Shown: piece after piece, positions 56,033-64,000 of the stretch
Layout of the letters: every line of letters begins with the position of its first letter
Position numbering within the stretch: position 1 is the first letter of the stretch
Source: Nodularia spumigena CCY9414
GTDB lineage: Bacteria; Cyanobacteriota; Cyanobacteriia; Cyanobacteriales; Nostocaceae
DNA: 64,000 bases
Reading direction: 5' to 3'
Assembly (NCBI RefSeq): GCF_000340565.2
Contig: NZ_CP007203.1
Location: forward strand, 1,947,545-2,011,544
Made by a program: the position numbers and the translations under genes
The notes under the pieces: generated by a model
What the model was told of the DNA's origin: nothing
What the model saw: only the letters and a program-made list of their open reading frames with translations
Database searches by the model: none

Positions 56033-56380
56033 ATGGTGTTTGACCCTGACTTTTTGAATGACAACTCCGAGGAAAATCCCAATCAGCTTCTGAACGACCA
56101 TTTTGAGGAAAATCCGAATCAGTTACTCAAATATTTACAGCATCAGCCTCCTGAAGTTCTAGCCCGTGTCGCCCAGTCCGTCAGTCCGGAAATTAAGCAT
56201 ATAATTTCGCAAAACGTCCAAGGGCTAGTGGGAATGCTCCCCGCAGAAAATTTCAACGTGCAGATTACCACAGATAGGGATAACTTAGCTGGGCTGCTAG
56301 CATCGGCGATGATGACAGGATACTTCCTCCGCCAAATGGAGCAAAGGATGCAGTTGGAGCATTTGTCTAATAATCATTAG
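56033..56380 (+). CDS. DUF760 domain protein
   Basis: A 115-aa protein of a family shared by cyanobacteria and chloroplasts. The conserved core is LLKYLQHQPPEVLARVAQSV, then IKHIISQNVQGLVGMLP and FNVQITTDRDNLAGLLASAM, with MTGYFLRQMEQRMQLE following. An upstream internal duplication (EENPNQLLNDHF / EENPNQLLKYL) reflects a tandem 33-36 bp duplication. Function unknown. ATG at 56033 is preferred to the TTG at 56027. Confidence 0.88.
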   Translation: MVFDPDFLNDNSEENPNQLLNDHFEENPNQLLKYLQHQPPEVLARVAQSVSPEIKHIISQNVQGLVGMLPAENFNVQITTDRDNLAGLLASAMMTGYFLRQMEQRMQLEHLSNNH

Positions 56381-56396
56381 TCAATCGCCCAACTAC

Positions 56397-57605
56397 TTAC
56401 TTTTTCTCAGGATAGGAACCTGATTCCACTTTCAAAGTTTGAATTTTACCATTGCGGTTAACTTCAATTTCCAGGATATCCCCAACTGTGCTGGATTCAA
56501 TCTGCTTCTGGACTAGGGCTGCTGTTTTGACTGGTTTACCATTGATTTTTTGAATCACGTCTCCAGGAAGTAGCCCAGACTCCTCTGCTGGTGAGTTTTC
56601 CATAACTCCCGAAATCACAACACCCGTTTTCGGTTGAATCTTGAGATTTTTTTCTTGATTAAGCTCTCGCCTTGTGGTAGGAGATAAATCTGTCATTGAA
56701 ATCCCCAAAAAGGGATGTTCTGCACGTCCTTTAGTAAATAGTTCATTAGCAATACGAGCCGCAGTTTCAATCGGGATAGCAAAGCCCAAGCCTTGAGCAT
56801 CGGCGCGGATAGCTGTATTAACACCAATAACTTCACCTTGGGCATTTAACAAAGGGCCGCCAGAGTTACCAGGGTTAATGGCTGCATCAGTTTGGATAAA
56901 ACTGACTCGCTTATCTGGGACACCAACTTGAGCGCTAGTGCGACCAGTGGCGCTGATAATGCCGATAGTCACAGTATTATCTAAACCTAAAGGATTGCCA
57001 ATAGCGATCGCCCATTGTCCTGGAATTAAATTTTGTGAATTGCCTAACTTCACAATGGGCAATTTATTTTCGGGAATTTTCACCACAGCGACATCTGTAA
57101 TGGGATCAACTCCCACCACTCTCCCCTTAAAAGTCCGACCATCTTTGAGAGTGACTTGCACAGTCTCTGTATTCGCCACCACATGAGCATTAGTCAGCAA
57201 TAGACCATTTTCGCTTAAAATAAATCCCGACCCCGTACCACGCTCAATCCTTTCTTTAGGAATTGGTTCCTCATCATCCCCAAAAAAGCGCCGCAAGAGG
57301 GGATTTTTCAAAGCATCTGAGATCGGATTGGGAACTTTACGAGTAGCATTAATCTTGACTACCGCCGGGCCAACCTTCTGCACTGCTGAAGCAATAAAAT
57401 TCAGATTATCACCCCTAGTAGCGCCAATAGCTCCGCCTACAGGATTAGGAACCACAGACTCTGGAGAAGATGACACCGTAATATTTCTTAATTCTTTGAA
57501 CGAGCGATTGTGTGGCAAAAGATAACTACTGCCCAACACACCTGCACCACTACCAATCGCCAGTAGAGATAAATAAATAGCTAGTTGCTTTAAAGGTAAG
57601 TTCAT
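56397..57605 (-). CDS. Deg/HtrA-family serine protease (HhoA/HhoB/HtrA type)
   Basis: A 402-aa exported protease. Signal anchor LAIYLSLLAIGSGAGVLGSSYL, then the trypsin-like domain with His141 (LTNAHVV), Asp171 (TDVAVVK) and Ser248 (NPGNSGGPL), followed by one PDZ domain (about 300-395, GVVISGVMENSPAEESGLLP). This is the typical cyanobacterial layout for periplasmic or lumenal protein quality control and light-stress tolerance. I cannot say which of the three Synechocystis paralogues it matches. Confidence 0.93.
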   Translation of the reverse strand: MNLPLKQLAIYLSLLAIGSGAGVLGSSYLLPHNRSFKELRNITVSSSPESVVPNPVGGAIGATRGDNLNFIASAVQKVGPAVVKINATRKVPNPISDALKNPLLRRFFGDDEEPIPKERIERGTGSGFILSENGLLLTNAHVVANTETVQVTLKDGRTFKGRVVGVDPITDVAVVKIPENKLPIVKLGNSQNLIPGQWAIAIGNPLGLDNTVTIGIISATGRTSAQVGVPDKRVSFIQTDAAINPGNSGGPLLNAQGEVIGVNTAIRADAQGLGFAIPIETAARIANELFTKGRAEHPFLGISMTDLSPTTRRELNQEKNLKIQPKTGVVISGVMENSPAEESGLLPGDVIQKINGKPVKTAALVQKQIESSTVGDILEIEVNRNGKIQTLKVESGSYPEKK

Positions 57606-57926
57606 AATGATTACGTTTAGACAACGCAGTGCAGTTGCTAATTCCTAAGTGTAGTCAAGCAAAGGGCAAGTGGACAGATAAATTTACATACAATAAAGAC
57701 AATATTTTCCTGACAAAACGGGTAAAGGCAGTTGAACACAGATAAATCTGGACTTGTTGTCACTAAATAGACATCGGTCGAATTTAAATATGGATCTTCG
57801 TTGAGTCCTTGTAAAAACGTTTCATGGAACGTCTCTACATTCTTTGTCTCCAGATGTCTGATGAAAACTCCCCACAACCTCGTTCCCCAACTAAAATCTA
57901 AAGTTAGGCTCTGTTGACTTTTATAT
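57606..57926. other. Divergent gap between Deg protease and M23 peptidase, with MITE-like element
   Basis: Contains the element at 57768-57862. The remaining AT-rich sequence should hold both promoters. No gene is supported. Confidence 0.5.
57768..57862 (+). repeat. MITE-like element A, second copy
   Basis: Ends TAGACATC and GATGTCTGA (better inverted than in the copy at 47507), and the interior has AACGTTTCATGGAACGTCTC plus TACATTCTTTGTC. Confidence 0.7.
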
Positions 57927-58814
57927 ATGAATTTTCCTTATCGTCTACTTTTGCTCTGTAGCCTAGTTGGTGCTGTCGGTTTAACATCCACACCTCTCAA
58001 CTCCAGCAGCGCCCATGCAGCCCCAAGTTGTCCAACTCCCGCTTTGTCTCGTTTCCAACGCCATCAAGTTAATCGTGGTGAAACTTTGGAGAGCATCGCA
58101 CAGCGCTACAATCTCACGCCGACAACGCTGATGGACATGAATCCTGCTGTCAAAAACGGCAACGTTACTGTTGGTAGCCAGTTGCAAATTCCTCCCTACA
58201 ATGGATTTGTTGTCCAAGTGGCTAGCGGACAAACTTGGCGAGAAGTGGCAAAAAAATATGAAGTTCGTGCTGATACACTGTTTGAAATCAATGGTTGCCA
58301 ACAAGACCCCAGAATTGTCTTTGTTCCAGTAGGAAATGTCTCGCCCAGTAGCCTTTTAACTGCTTCTGGTGCGCCGGCTGATAGTCAGCCTATATCCATT
58401 TCTGGGTATCCTTTGCAGTCAGTGGCAACTGTGGCACTTCCTTATGGCTGGCAGATTCATCCTACTACTGCTGAAGTGTTTTTCCATAGTGGTGTGGATT
58501 TTATAGCTCCTGTGGGTAGTTCTGTACAAGCGATCGCACCGGGAACTATAGTGTTTGCTGAACAGCAGGGGACTTATGGCCAGTTGGTCATCGTTAACCA
58601 CAGTGGCGGTCTCCAAAGCCGTTACGCCCATCTTGGTGATATTCAGGTTTCTGTTGGTCAAAAAGTTAATGCGGGTGACTTGCTCGGAACTGTAGGCACT
58701 ACTGGAGAGCCTACCGGGAATCAGCCACACCTCCATTTTGAAATGCGCTCTAGCTCTGATTTGGGTTGGGTGGCTGAAGATCCTCAAGGTTATTTACAGC
58801 AATCAGGATTTTAA
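57927..58814 (+). CDS. M23 metallopeptidase with two LysM domains
   Basis: A 295-aa exported murein hydrolase or divisome factor. The signal peptide runs to about residue 31 (NSSSAHAA). LysM 1 is HQVNRGETLESIAQRYNLTP, LysM 2 is FVVQVASGQTWREVAKKYEV, and the LytM/M23 domain carries zinc ligands His187 and Asp191 (FFHSGVDF), His235 (RYAHLG) and His268/His270 (QPHLHFE). All catalytic residues are present, so it should be active rather than a pure EnvC-type activator. In filamentous cyanobacteria such enzymes shape septal junctions (family knowledge). Confidence 0.92.
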   Translation: MNFPYRLLLLCSLVGAVGLTSTPLNSSSAHAAPSCPTPALSRFQRHQVNRGETLESIAQRYNLTPTTLMDMNPAVKNGNVTVGSQLQIPPYNGFVVQVASGQTWREVAKKYEVRADTLFEINGCQQDPRIVFVPVGNVSPSSLLTASGAPADSQPISISGYPLQSVATVALPYGWQIHPTTAEVFFHSGVDFIAPVGSSVQAIAPGTIVFAEQQGTYGQLVIVNHSGGLQSRYAHLGDIQVSVGQKVNAGDLLGTVGTTGEPTGNQPHLHFEMRSSSDLGWVAEDPQGYLQQSGF

Positions 58815-59228
58815 CGCAAAGGGGCGCAAAGGTGAGCGCAAAGGTACGCGGAGGAGGTTTAAGTCAGGGATGCGATGGGTTTACTTTCCAAATACCGTTT
58901 TCTATATCTGCTGGGGTAATGTTGGTTGCTGCTGGTGTCGGGTGTTCCCCTGCATCATGTTTATTTTTTATGTGATTATTCATCTAAAATTATTTGACTT
59001 GGCGTTTTTCTGTTCTTGTCCGTTCGTTATTCAATTTAAGTGCGATCGCCTCTGAATTTGTTTTATAGTATTTTTTGTCACACAATAAGCAAGCGATCGC
59101 TGCTTAATCTCATTTTTTATCTGCTCTTTTGCCCTCTCATCGCCCAAAAATGCTCTGACTGTGGCAATCTGAAAGAAAGAGACTTTCAATTTGATATTTT
59201 AACTACAGCAAATTTACCTAATTAGGTT
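58815..59228. other. Gap upstream of ispG
   Basis: About 410 bp. A GCGCAAAGG-type repeat (CAAAGGGGCGCAAAGGTGAG) follows the M23 stop. The rest is AT-rich with two HIP1-like sites and no supported gene. Confidence 0.5.
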
Positions 59229-60455
59229 ATGCAAACTCTGCCAACTCCTACAACCATTGACACCACCGCAGATCAACCCATCTTTGACACCAAAATTAAA
59301 CGGCGTAAAACCAGACCTGTAAAAGTGGGAAATGTCACAATTGGGGGTAACTACCCAGTGGTGGTACAGTCGATGATTAACGAGGACACTCTTGATATTG
59401 ATGGTTCAGTAGCAGCAATTCGTCGTTTACACGAAATCGGCTGTGAAATTGTCCGCGTCACAGTACCAAGTATGGCTCATGCCAAAGTGATGGCGGAAAT
59501 TAAACAAAGATTAATTAAAACTTACCAAGATGTGCCAATTGTCGCCGATGTGCATCACAATGGCATGAGAATTGCCCTAGAAGTCGCCAAGCATATCGAA
59601 AAAGTGCGAATTAATCCGGGGTTGTATGTGTTCGAGAAACCCAACTCCAATAGAAGCGAATATACTAAAACCGAATTTGATGAAATTGGCGACAAAATCC
59701 GCGAAACTCTAGAACCTTTAGTAGTTTCCTTGCGAGATCAAGGTAAAGCCATGCGAATTGGTGTAAATCATGGTTCTCTCGCCGAAAGAATGCTATTTAC
59801 CTACGGTGACACCCCAGAAGGCATGGTAGAATCTGCCTTAGAATTTATTCGGATTTGTGAATCTTTAAATTTCCGGAACTTGGTAATTTCCATGAAAGCC
59901 TCACGAGTGCCGGTGATGATAGCCGCTTATCGGATGATGGCTAAACGCTTGGATGAACTGGGTATGGATTATCCCTTGCATTTGGGTGTCACAGAAGCTG
60001 GTGATGGTGAATATGGACGCATTAAATCCACAGCCGGAATTGCCACATTATTAGCTGATGGTATTGGCGATACAATTCGCGTGTCACTGACAGAAGCACC
60101 AGAAAAAGAAATTCCCGTTTGTTACAGCATTCTGCAAGCTTTAGGACTGCGGAAAACAATGGTTGAGTATGTCGCTTGTCCTTCTTGTGGGCGGACTTTA
60201 TTTAATTTAGAGGAAGTTTTACACAAAGTTAGGGAAGCCACCAAACACTTAACTGGGTTGGATGTAGCCGTCATGGGTTGCATTGTCAACGGCCCTGGAG
60301 AAATGGCAGATGCTGACTATGGTTATGTTGGTAAAACACCAGGTTACATTTCTTTATATCGTGGGCGAGAAGAAATTAAAAAAGTCCCAGAAGCCCAAGG
60401 AGTTGAGGAATTAATTAACCTCATTAAGGCTGATGGACGTTGGGTAGAACCATAG
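59229..60455 (+). CDS. ispG: 4-hydroxy-3-methylbut-2-en-1-yl diphosphate synthase
   Basis: Penultimate MEP-pathway enzyme, a [4Fe-4S] protein. A 408-aa plant/cyanobacterial-type (short-insert) Gcp[37 protein letters not shown] and KVRINPGLY in the TIM barrel, then the cluster domain with Cys317 and Cys320 (CPSCGRTLF) and Cys351 ([10 protein letters not shown]). In cyanobacteria it takes electrons from ferredoxin. Confidence 0.96.
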   Translation: MQTLPTPTTIDTTADQPIFDTKIKRRKTRPVKVGNVTIGGNYPVVVQSMINEDTLDIDGSVAAIRRLHEIGCEIVRVTVPSMAHAKVMAEIKQRLIKTYQDVPIVADVHHNGMRIALEVAKHIEKVRINPGLYVFEKPNSNRSEYTKTEFDEIGDKIRETLEPLVVSLRDQGKAMRIGVNHGSLAERMLFTYGDTPEGMVESALEFIRICESLNFRNLVISMKASRVPVMIAAYRMMAKRLDELGMDYPLHLGVTEAGDGEYGRIKSTAGIATLLADGIGDTIRVSLTEAPEKEIPVCYSILQALGLRKTMVEYVACPSCGRTLFNLEEVLHKVREATKHLTGLDVAVMGCIVNGPGEMADADYGYVGKTPGYISLYRGREEIKKVPEAQGVEELINLIKADGRWVEP

Positions 60456-60697
60456 AAGAGGCAGGGGAGCAGGGAGCACCGGAGCAAGGGGGAGTGAGAA
60501 ATTACTTTAAACTTCCGGTTACTTAACAACCGTTCCTCTTCTCCCCTGCCCCCTGCCCCCTGCCCCCGTTCCTCTTAATCCCCGGATTGTCAAGTATTTT
60601 AATGAAGTTAGTAACACATGGTTGGTTTGTACAGTGTAACCCTGTGTTAGATTGGGCATACTGACGATATATTCCTCCCTCTGACGCAGCTGTCATT
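60456..60697. repeat. Gap with GGGAGCAGGGAGC and CCCCTGC repeats in opposite orientations
   Basis: GGCAGGGGAGCAGGGAGCACC at the left and CTCCCCTGCCCCCTGCCCCC at the right can pair across about 60 nt. Same repeat family as the cobD insert. It contains the promoter side of the following protease gene. Confidence 0.7.
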
Positions 60698-61984
60698 ATG
60701 GTCATTACAAAAAGTAGACTTGTTTTGGGTGCTACGGCGGTGACGCTTTCCACAATTGCTGTTACTAGCCTGGGTATTCACTCGCGAGGTCAGGCTTTAT
60801 TTAAAGCAAGTCCCAAAGAATTAGTAGACGAAGTTTGGCAAATTGTTCAGCGCCAATATGTAGATGAGACTTTTAATCAAGTGGATTGGCTGGCTGTGCG
60901 GAAGGAGTACTTAGGCAAGTCCTACAGTAGTCAGGAAGATGCCTATACATCCATCCGGGAAATGCTGAAAAAGCTGGATGATCCCTACACCCGGTTTATG
61001 GACCCACAAGAGTTCAAAAATATGCAGGTGGATACCTCTGGGGAACTCACAGGTATTGGCATCACCATCAGTCAAGATGAAGAAACGAAGAAGATTGTAG
61101 TGATTTCGCCCATTGATGATACACCCGCATTTAAGGCGGGCATTTTGGCGAAAGATGTCATCATCAAAATTGATGGTAAAAGCACTGAAGGGATGGATAC
61201 CAATGAGGCGGTATCCTTGATTCGTGGTGAAGCAGGAACGAAAATCAACTTGACAGTGGAACGGGACGGTCAACAAAAACAGTTTCAAATCACACGCGCC
61301 CGCATTGAAATTCATCCAGTTAAGTATTCTGAAAAACCAACTCCAGCAGGTAAACTCGGTTACATCCGCCTGAATCAGTTCAGCGCCAATGCTAGCCGGG
61401 AAATGCAAAGCGCTATCAGAGATTTAGAAAGGAAACGGGTAGCTGGATATATTCTGGATTTACGTGGTAACCCTGGTGGTTTACTCTACTCAAGTGTAGA
61501 AATTGCTCGGATGTGGATGGATAGCGGCACAATTGTTTCCACTATTGACCGGGGGGGTGAACAAGAGCGGGAAGTAGCCAGGGGACGTGCTTTGACGAAT
61601 AAACCTCTGGTGGTTTTAGTTGATAAAGGATCAGCCAGCGCCAGCGAAATTCTCTCAGGAGCTTTGCAGGATAATAAACGCGCTGTTTTGGTGGGTTCTC
61701 AAACTTTCGGTAAAGGTTTAGTGCAATCGGTGCGTCCCTTAGAAGATGGTTCCGGTTTAGCGGTGACAATTGCTAAATATCATACTCCCAGTGGTAAAGA
61801 TATTAATAAGCACGGGGTTGGCCCTGATGTGACTGTGGACTTGTCGGATGAACAGCGTGAAGAATTGTGGCTCAAGCAGCGTGAAAAATTAGCTACACTC
61901 GCAGATCCTCAATTTGCTAAAGCTGTGGAAGTTTTGGGTAAGGAAATTGCTGCTAGAGGTATGACGAGTTCCGAGAAAAAGTGA
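60698..61984 (+). CDS. C-terminal processing protease (S41 family, CtpB/CtpC-like)
   Basis: A 428-aa exported protease. Signal segment LVLGATAVTLSTIAVTSLGI, an N-terminal helical part, a PDZ domain (about 113-195, LTGIGITISQDEETKKIVV), and the S41 catalytic core with the Ser of GSASASEIL (311-319) and Lys339 in QTFGKG. CtpA processes the D1 C-terminus in cyanobacteria. CtpB and CtpC paralogues have less clear targets, and I judge this closer to those from its overall sequence, without proof. Confidence 0.92.
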   Translation: MVITKSRLVLGATAVTLSTIAVTSLGIHSRGQALFKASPKELVDEVWQIVQRQYVDETFNQVDWLAVRKEYLGKSYSSQEDAYTSIREMLKKLDDPYTRFMDPQEFKNMQVDTSGELTGIGITISQDEETKKIVVISPIDDTPAFKAGILAKDVIIKIDGKSTEGMDTNEAVSLIRGEAGTKINLTVERDGQQKQFQITRARIEIHPVKYSEKPTPAGKLGYIRLNQFSANASREMQSAIRDLERKRVAGYILDLRGNPGGLLYSSVEIARMWMDSGTIVSTIDRGGEQEREVARGRALTNKPLVVLVDKGSASASEILSGALQDNKRAVLVGSQTFGKGLVQSVRPLEDGSGLAVTIAKYHTPSGKDINKHGVGPDVTVDLSDEQREELWLKQREKLATLADPQFAKAVEVLGKEIAARGMTSSEKK

Positions 61985-62207
61985 ATTTGTCTACGATGCT
62001 AAAGGGGTGTCAGGTTTTGCGCCCCTACGCAACCAGGATTTTACAGAAATACATTAGATCATGACTTAATTTAAATATGCTTTTGTAAGATATGTATTTT
62101 AGATTAACTAACCACAGAGGCACAGAGTACACAGAGAAATAAGGAAGAGTTTGTCCTCCTGATTGCGCTAAAGTTGCAAATAACTGTGCATCTGGGAGGA
62201 AATATTT
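61985..62207. other. Short gap with CACAGAGG-type repeat
   Basis: CCACAGAGGCACAGAGTACACAGAG lies at about 62110 and is a direct-repeat family also found in both MITEs at 52123 and 53131. GGGAGGAAATATTT precedes the GTG start at 62208. Confidence 0.5.
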
Positions 62208-63215
62208 GTGAAAGCAGTTTTAATGACAGCAGCTGGTAGTCCTGAAGTTTTGCAATTACAGGATGTGCCAAAACCTACTGTACCTTTAGAAAATACTCAA
62301 CTTTTAGTCCGTTTAGTAGCGGCTGGTGTTAATCCTATTGATACGAAACTCCGTCAGCGCGGCACTTTTTACCCTGAACAAATGCCGGCAATTTTGGGCT
62401 GTGATGGTGCTGGAATTGTTGAGGCGGTGGGTGCTGGTGTTGAAAGATTTCGCGTAGGTGATGAGGTATATTTTTGCTATGGTGGTTTGGGCGCACATCA
62501 GGGTAATTACGCTGAATATACGGTTGTTGATGAAAGGTTTGTAGCCTGTAAACCTGCTTCAGTCTCTTTTGCGGAAGCAGCAGCAGCGCCTCTAGTATTA
62601 ATTACTGCGTGGGAAGCTTTGTATGAACGGGGAAGGTTAGCACCTGGGGAACGGGTTTTGATTCATGCTGGTGCTGGTGGTGTTGGTCATGTGGCGATAC
62701 AATTGGCAAAACTTAAGGGTGCTTTTGTCTGCACTACTGTGAGTTCTCAGGAAAAGGCTAATTTTGTTAAAGAACTCGGTGCTGATGAGGTGATTTTTTA
62801 TCAAGACACAGATTTTGTCCAGGCGGCTTTAAATTGGACTGGTGGTGAAGGTGTGGATTTAGCTTTTGATACTGTTGGTGGCGAAACTCTTCACAAAACT
62901 TTTCCGGCTGTGCGGGTATATGGCGATATTGTGACGATTCTGGAACCAACGGCTGATACTGTTTGGAAGGCGGCAAGGTTACGCAATCTCCGCATTGGGT
63001 TAGAATTAATGCTGACTCCAATGTTGCAAGGTTTGGAGGAGAGTCTGAAGCATCATGGGGAAATTCTGGAACAGTGTGCTATTTGGATGGATGAAGGTAA
63101 GTTGAAAGTTCAGGTTAGTCATCGGTTTCCTTTGGCGGAAGCGGTTCGGGCGCATCAAGTTTTGGAATCCGGTGGAATGATTGGTAAGGTTGTTCTGATG
63201 ATGAGTGATGAGTGA
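62208..63215 (+). CDS. Quinone oxidoreductase-like zinc-type alcohol dehydrogenase
   Basis: A 335-aa MDR-superfamily NAD(P)H-dependent oxidoreductase. MKAVLMTAAGSPEVLQLQDV opens it, followed by the GCDGAGIVEAVG catalytic-domain motif and the Rossmann motif HAGAGGVGHVAIQLAKLKGA. GEGVDLAFDTVGGE and a C-terminal GGMIGKVVL also fit. It lacks the structural-zinc cysteine cluster and the catalytic Cys/His set, so it belongs to the zinc-free quinone reductase (Qor) branch. GTG start after GGGAGGA. Confidence 0.9.
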   Translation: MKAVLMTAAGSPEVLQLQDVPKPTVPLENTQLLVRLVAAGVNPIDTKLRQRGTFYPEQMPAILGCDGAGIVEAVGAGVERFRVGDEVYFCYGGLGAHQGNYAEYTVVDERFVACKPASVSFAEAAAAPLVLITAWEALYERGRLAPGERVLIHAGAGGVGHVAIQLAKLKGAFVCTTVSSQEKANFVKELGADEVIFYQDTDFVQAALNWTGGEGVDLAFDTVGGETLHKTFPAVRVYGDIVTILEPTADTVWKAARLRNLRIGLELMLTPMLQGLEESLKHHGEILEQCAIWMDEGKLKVQVSHRFPLAEAVRAHQVLESGGMIGKVVLMMSDE

Positions 63216-64000
63216 TTGAATTTTTTTTTAAACGCAAAGGGGCGCGGAGGTCAGCGCAAAGGGGCGCGGAGGTCAGGTTTTGGGTATCTCTGCGTTACTT
63301 TGTTATTTATGTCTGCGTTGTATGGCTTTTCTTTTCTGCACCTGCTGGGGCTAGTTCAAGTCAACCAGAACGCACTTCTTTAAGTCTGGAGTTGTTACAG
63401 GAACGTTTGCATACTCCGGTTATCCGTGAGGGTAATTTGACTGTGGATTTACGGGAGATGGTGATTGATTTGCGACCGGAGAATGGGGAGTTTCGGGATA
63501 ATTTTTATCAGGTGCTGCGAAAGGAGTTACAAAGGTCGGGGACAAAGCCTTTGGGTTTAGATTTGAGTAATTCTCTGATTCAGGGGAATTTTGTGGGTAG
63601 TGATTTGGGTTTGAGAACTCCTCTCTACGCGCCCGTTATATCTAGTGAGCAGTCTGTAGGTGTCTATGCTCCTGTTTTGACGAGCAGTGAACAAGCACAA
63701 CTGGAACATTTGCGTTTTGTTTGTTTGCAGTCTTTAGATATCGCTTTACCTAAGTCTAAGGACTGTCGCGCACTTTTGGGAAGTCAGCCGAGTGCATCTA
63801 GTGAAATTAACATTTTTCGTGGTTCTTTAATTCTGGTAAAAACTCGCTTCAATGGGGAGGTACAGTTCCCGAATACTTTCTTTTTTCAGCCTGTGAATGC
63901 CAAAAATGCCATTTTTTTACAACCAACTAACTGGATGGAAACTCGATTTAGTCGTTCTGTACGTTTCACTGGGGCTAATTTTCGGCAATTGAGTAATTTT
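63212..64000 (+). CDS. Secreted pentapeptide-repeat protein (5' part; runs off the window)
   Basis: Open to the window end in a frame that reads RFWVSLRYFVIYVCVVWLFF and SAPAGA (signal-peptide-like). ASSSQPERTSLSLELLQERL and REGNLTVDLREMVIDLRPEN follow. It ends RFTGANFRQLSNF, which looks like the start of A(D/N)LxX pentapeptide repeats. The only good in-frame start is a GTG at 63212 overlapping the previous stop (GTGA). Using it would put translated GCGCAAAGG repeats (KRKGARRSAQRGAE) in front of the signal peptide, so the true start is unclear. Function unknown. Confidence 0.65.
   Translation, partial: MIEFFFKRKGARRSAQRGAEVRFWVSLRYFVIYVCVVWLFFSAPAGASSSQPERTSLSLELLQERLHTPVIREGNLTVDLREMVIDLRPENGEFRDNFYQVLRKELQRSGTKPLGLDLSNSLIQGNFVGSDLGLRTPLYAPVISSEQSVGVYAPVLTSSEQAQLEHLRFVCLQSLDIALPKSKDCRALLGSQPSASSEINIFRGSLILVKTRFNGEVQFPNTFFFQPVNAKNAIFLQPTNWMETRFSRSVRFTGANFRQLSNF

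Overview
The window looks like the chromosome of a filamentous, heterocyst-forming cyanobacterium (Nostocales; genus not resolved). Supporting signs are dense HIP1 octamers (GCGATCGC), heptanucleotide tandem repeats (STRRs) in most gaps, cyanobacterial hallmark genes (psbY, two cytochrome c6 genes, CRR6, DUF760, DUF3685, group-2 sigma factor, PilQ with AMIN domain, cobalamin genes) and remnants of a devBCA-type exporter. I found no rRNA, tRNA or CRISPR array.

Layout. 1-7 kb: start of kdpA (reverse, cut by the window edge), a small orphan, priA and a group-2 sigma factor. 7-10 kb: a MITE, a GNAT enzyme, two cytochrome c6 genes and two broken two-component fragments. 10-13.4 kb: cobM, a candidate small RNA, lgt, coaD and a coiled-coil partner. 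13.5-19.4 kb: the TldD/PmbA pair, an AI-2E-type permease and cysS. 19.6-27 kb: a COG0523 metallochaperone, a SagB-type oxidoreductase, an aldo/keto reductase, ilvC and an amidase. 27-36 kb: hypotheticals, a Uma2 protein, map, a cupredoxin, a VOC protein, a gamma-carbonic-anhydrase-like protein, psbY with its terminator, folC and a sugar-binding lipoprotein. 36-42 kb: the type IV pilus operon pilMNOQ. 42-49 kb: HU, cobD, a flavoprotein, a pseudo-receiver/DUF3685 protein, a PerR/FurC regulator and CRR6. 49-53.3 kb: an accessory island. 53.3-64 kb: a GT9 glycosyltransferase, ispD, scpB, DUF760, a Deg/HtrA protease, an M23 peptidase, ispG, a C-terminal processing protease, a quinone oxidoreductase and the start of a pentapeptide-repeat protein.

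The most unusual segment is 48991-51982. A 201-bp imperfect inverted repeat, the 3' end of one IS4-type transposase gene, brackets GC-richer DNA. That DNA carries an SbtA bicarbonate transporter and an SbtB-like PII protein, placed divergently, with pieces of two other transposases at its inner edges. To its right lie a 5'-truncated devC carrying a MITE whose insertion can be reversed base by base, and a devA broken by a 24-bp in-frame insert that brings one stop codon into what was a HIP1 site.

A second theme is small repeats reshaping genes. A perfect 96-bp inverted repeat brackets tldD and the permease gene and supplies the permease start codon. A near-perfect 52/53-bp inverted repeat brackets ispD. 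Repeat units lie inside the reading frames of priA, cobD, folC and cysS. STRRs supply start or stop codons to several genes.
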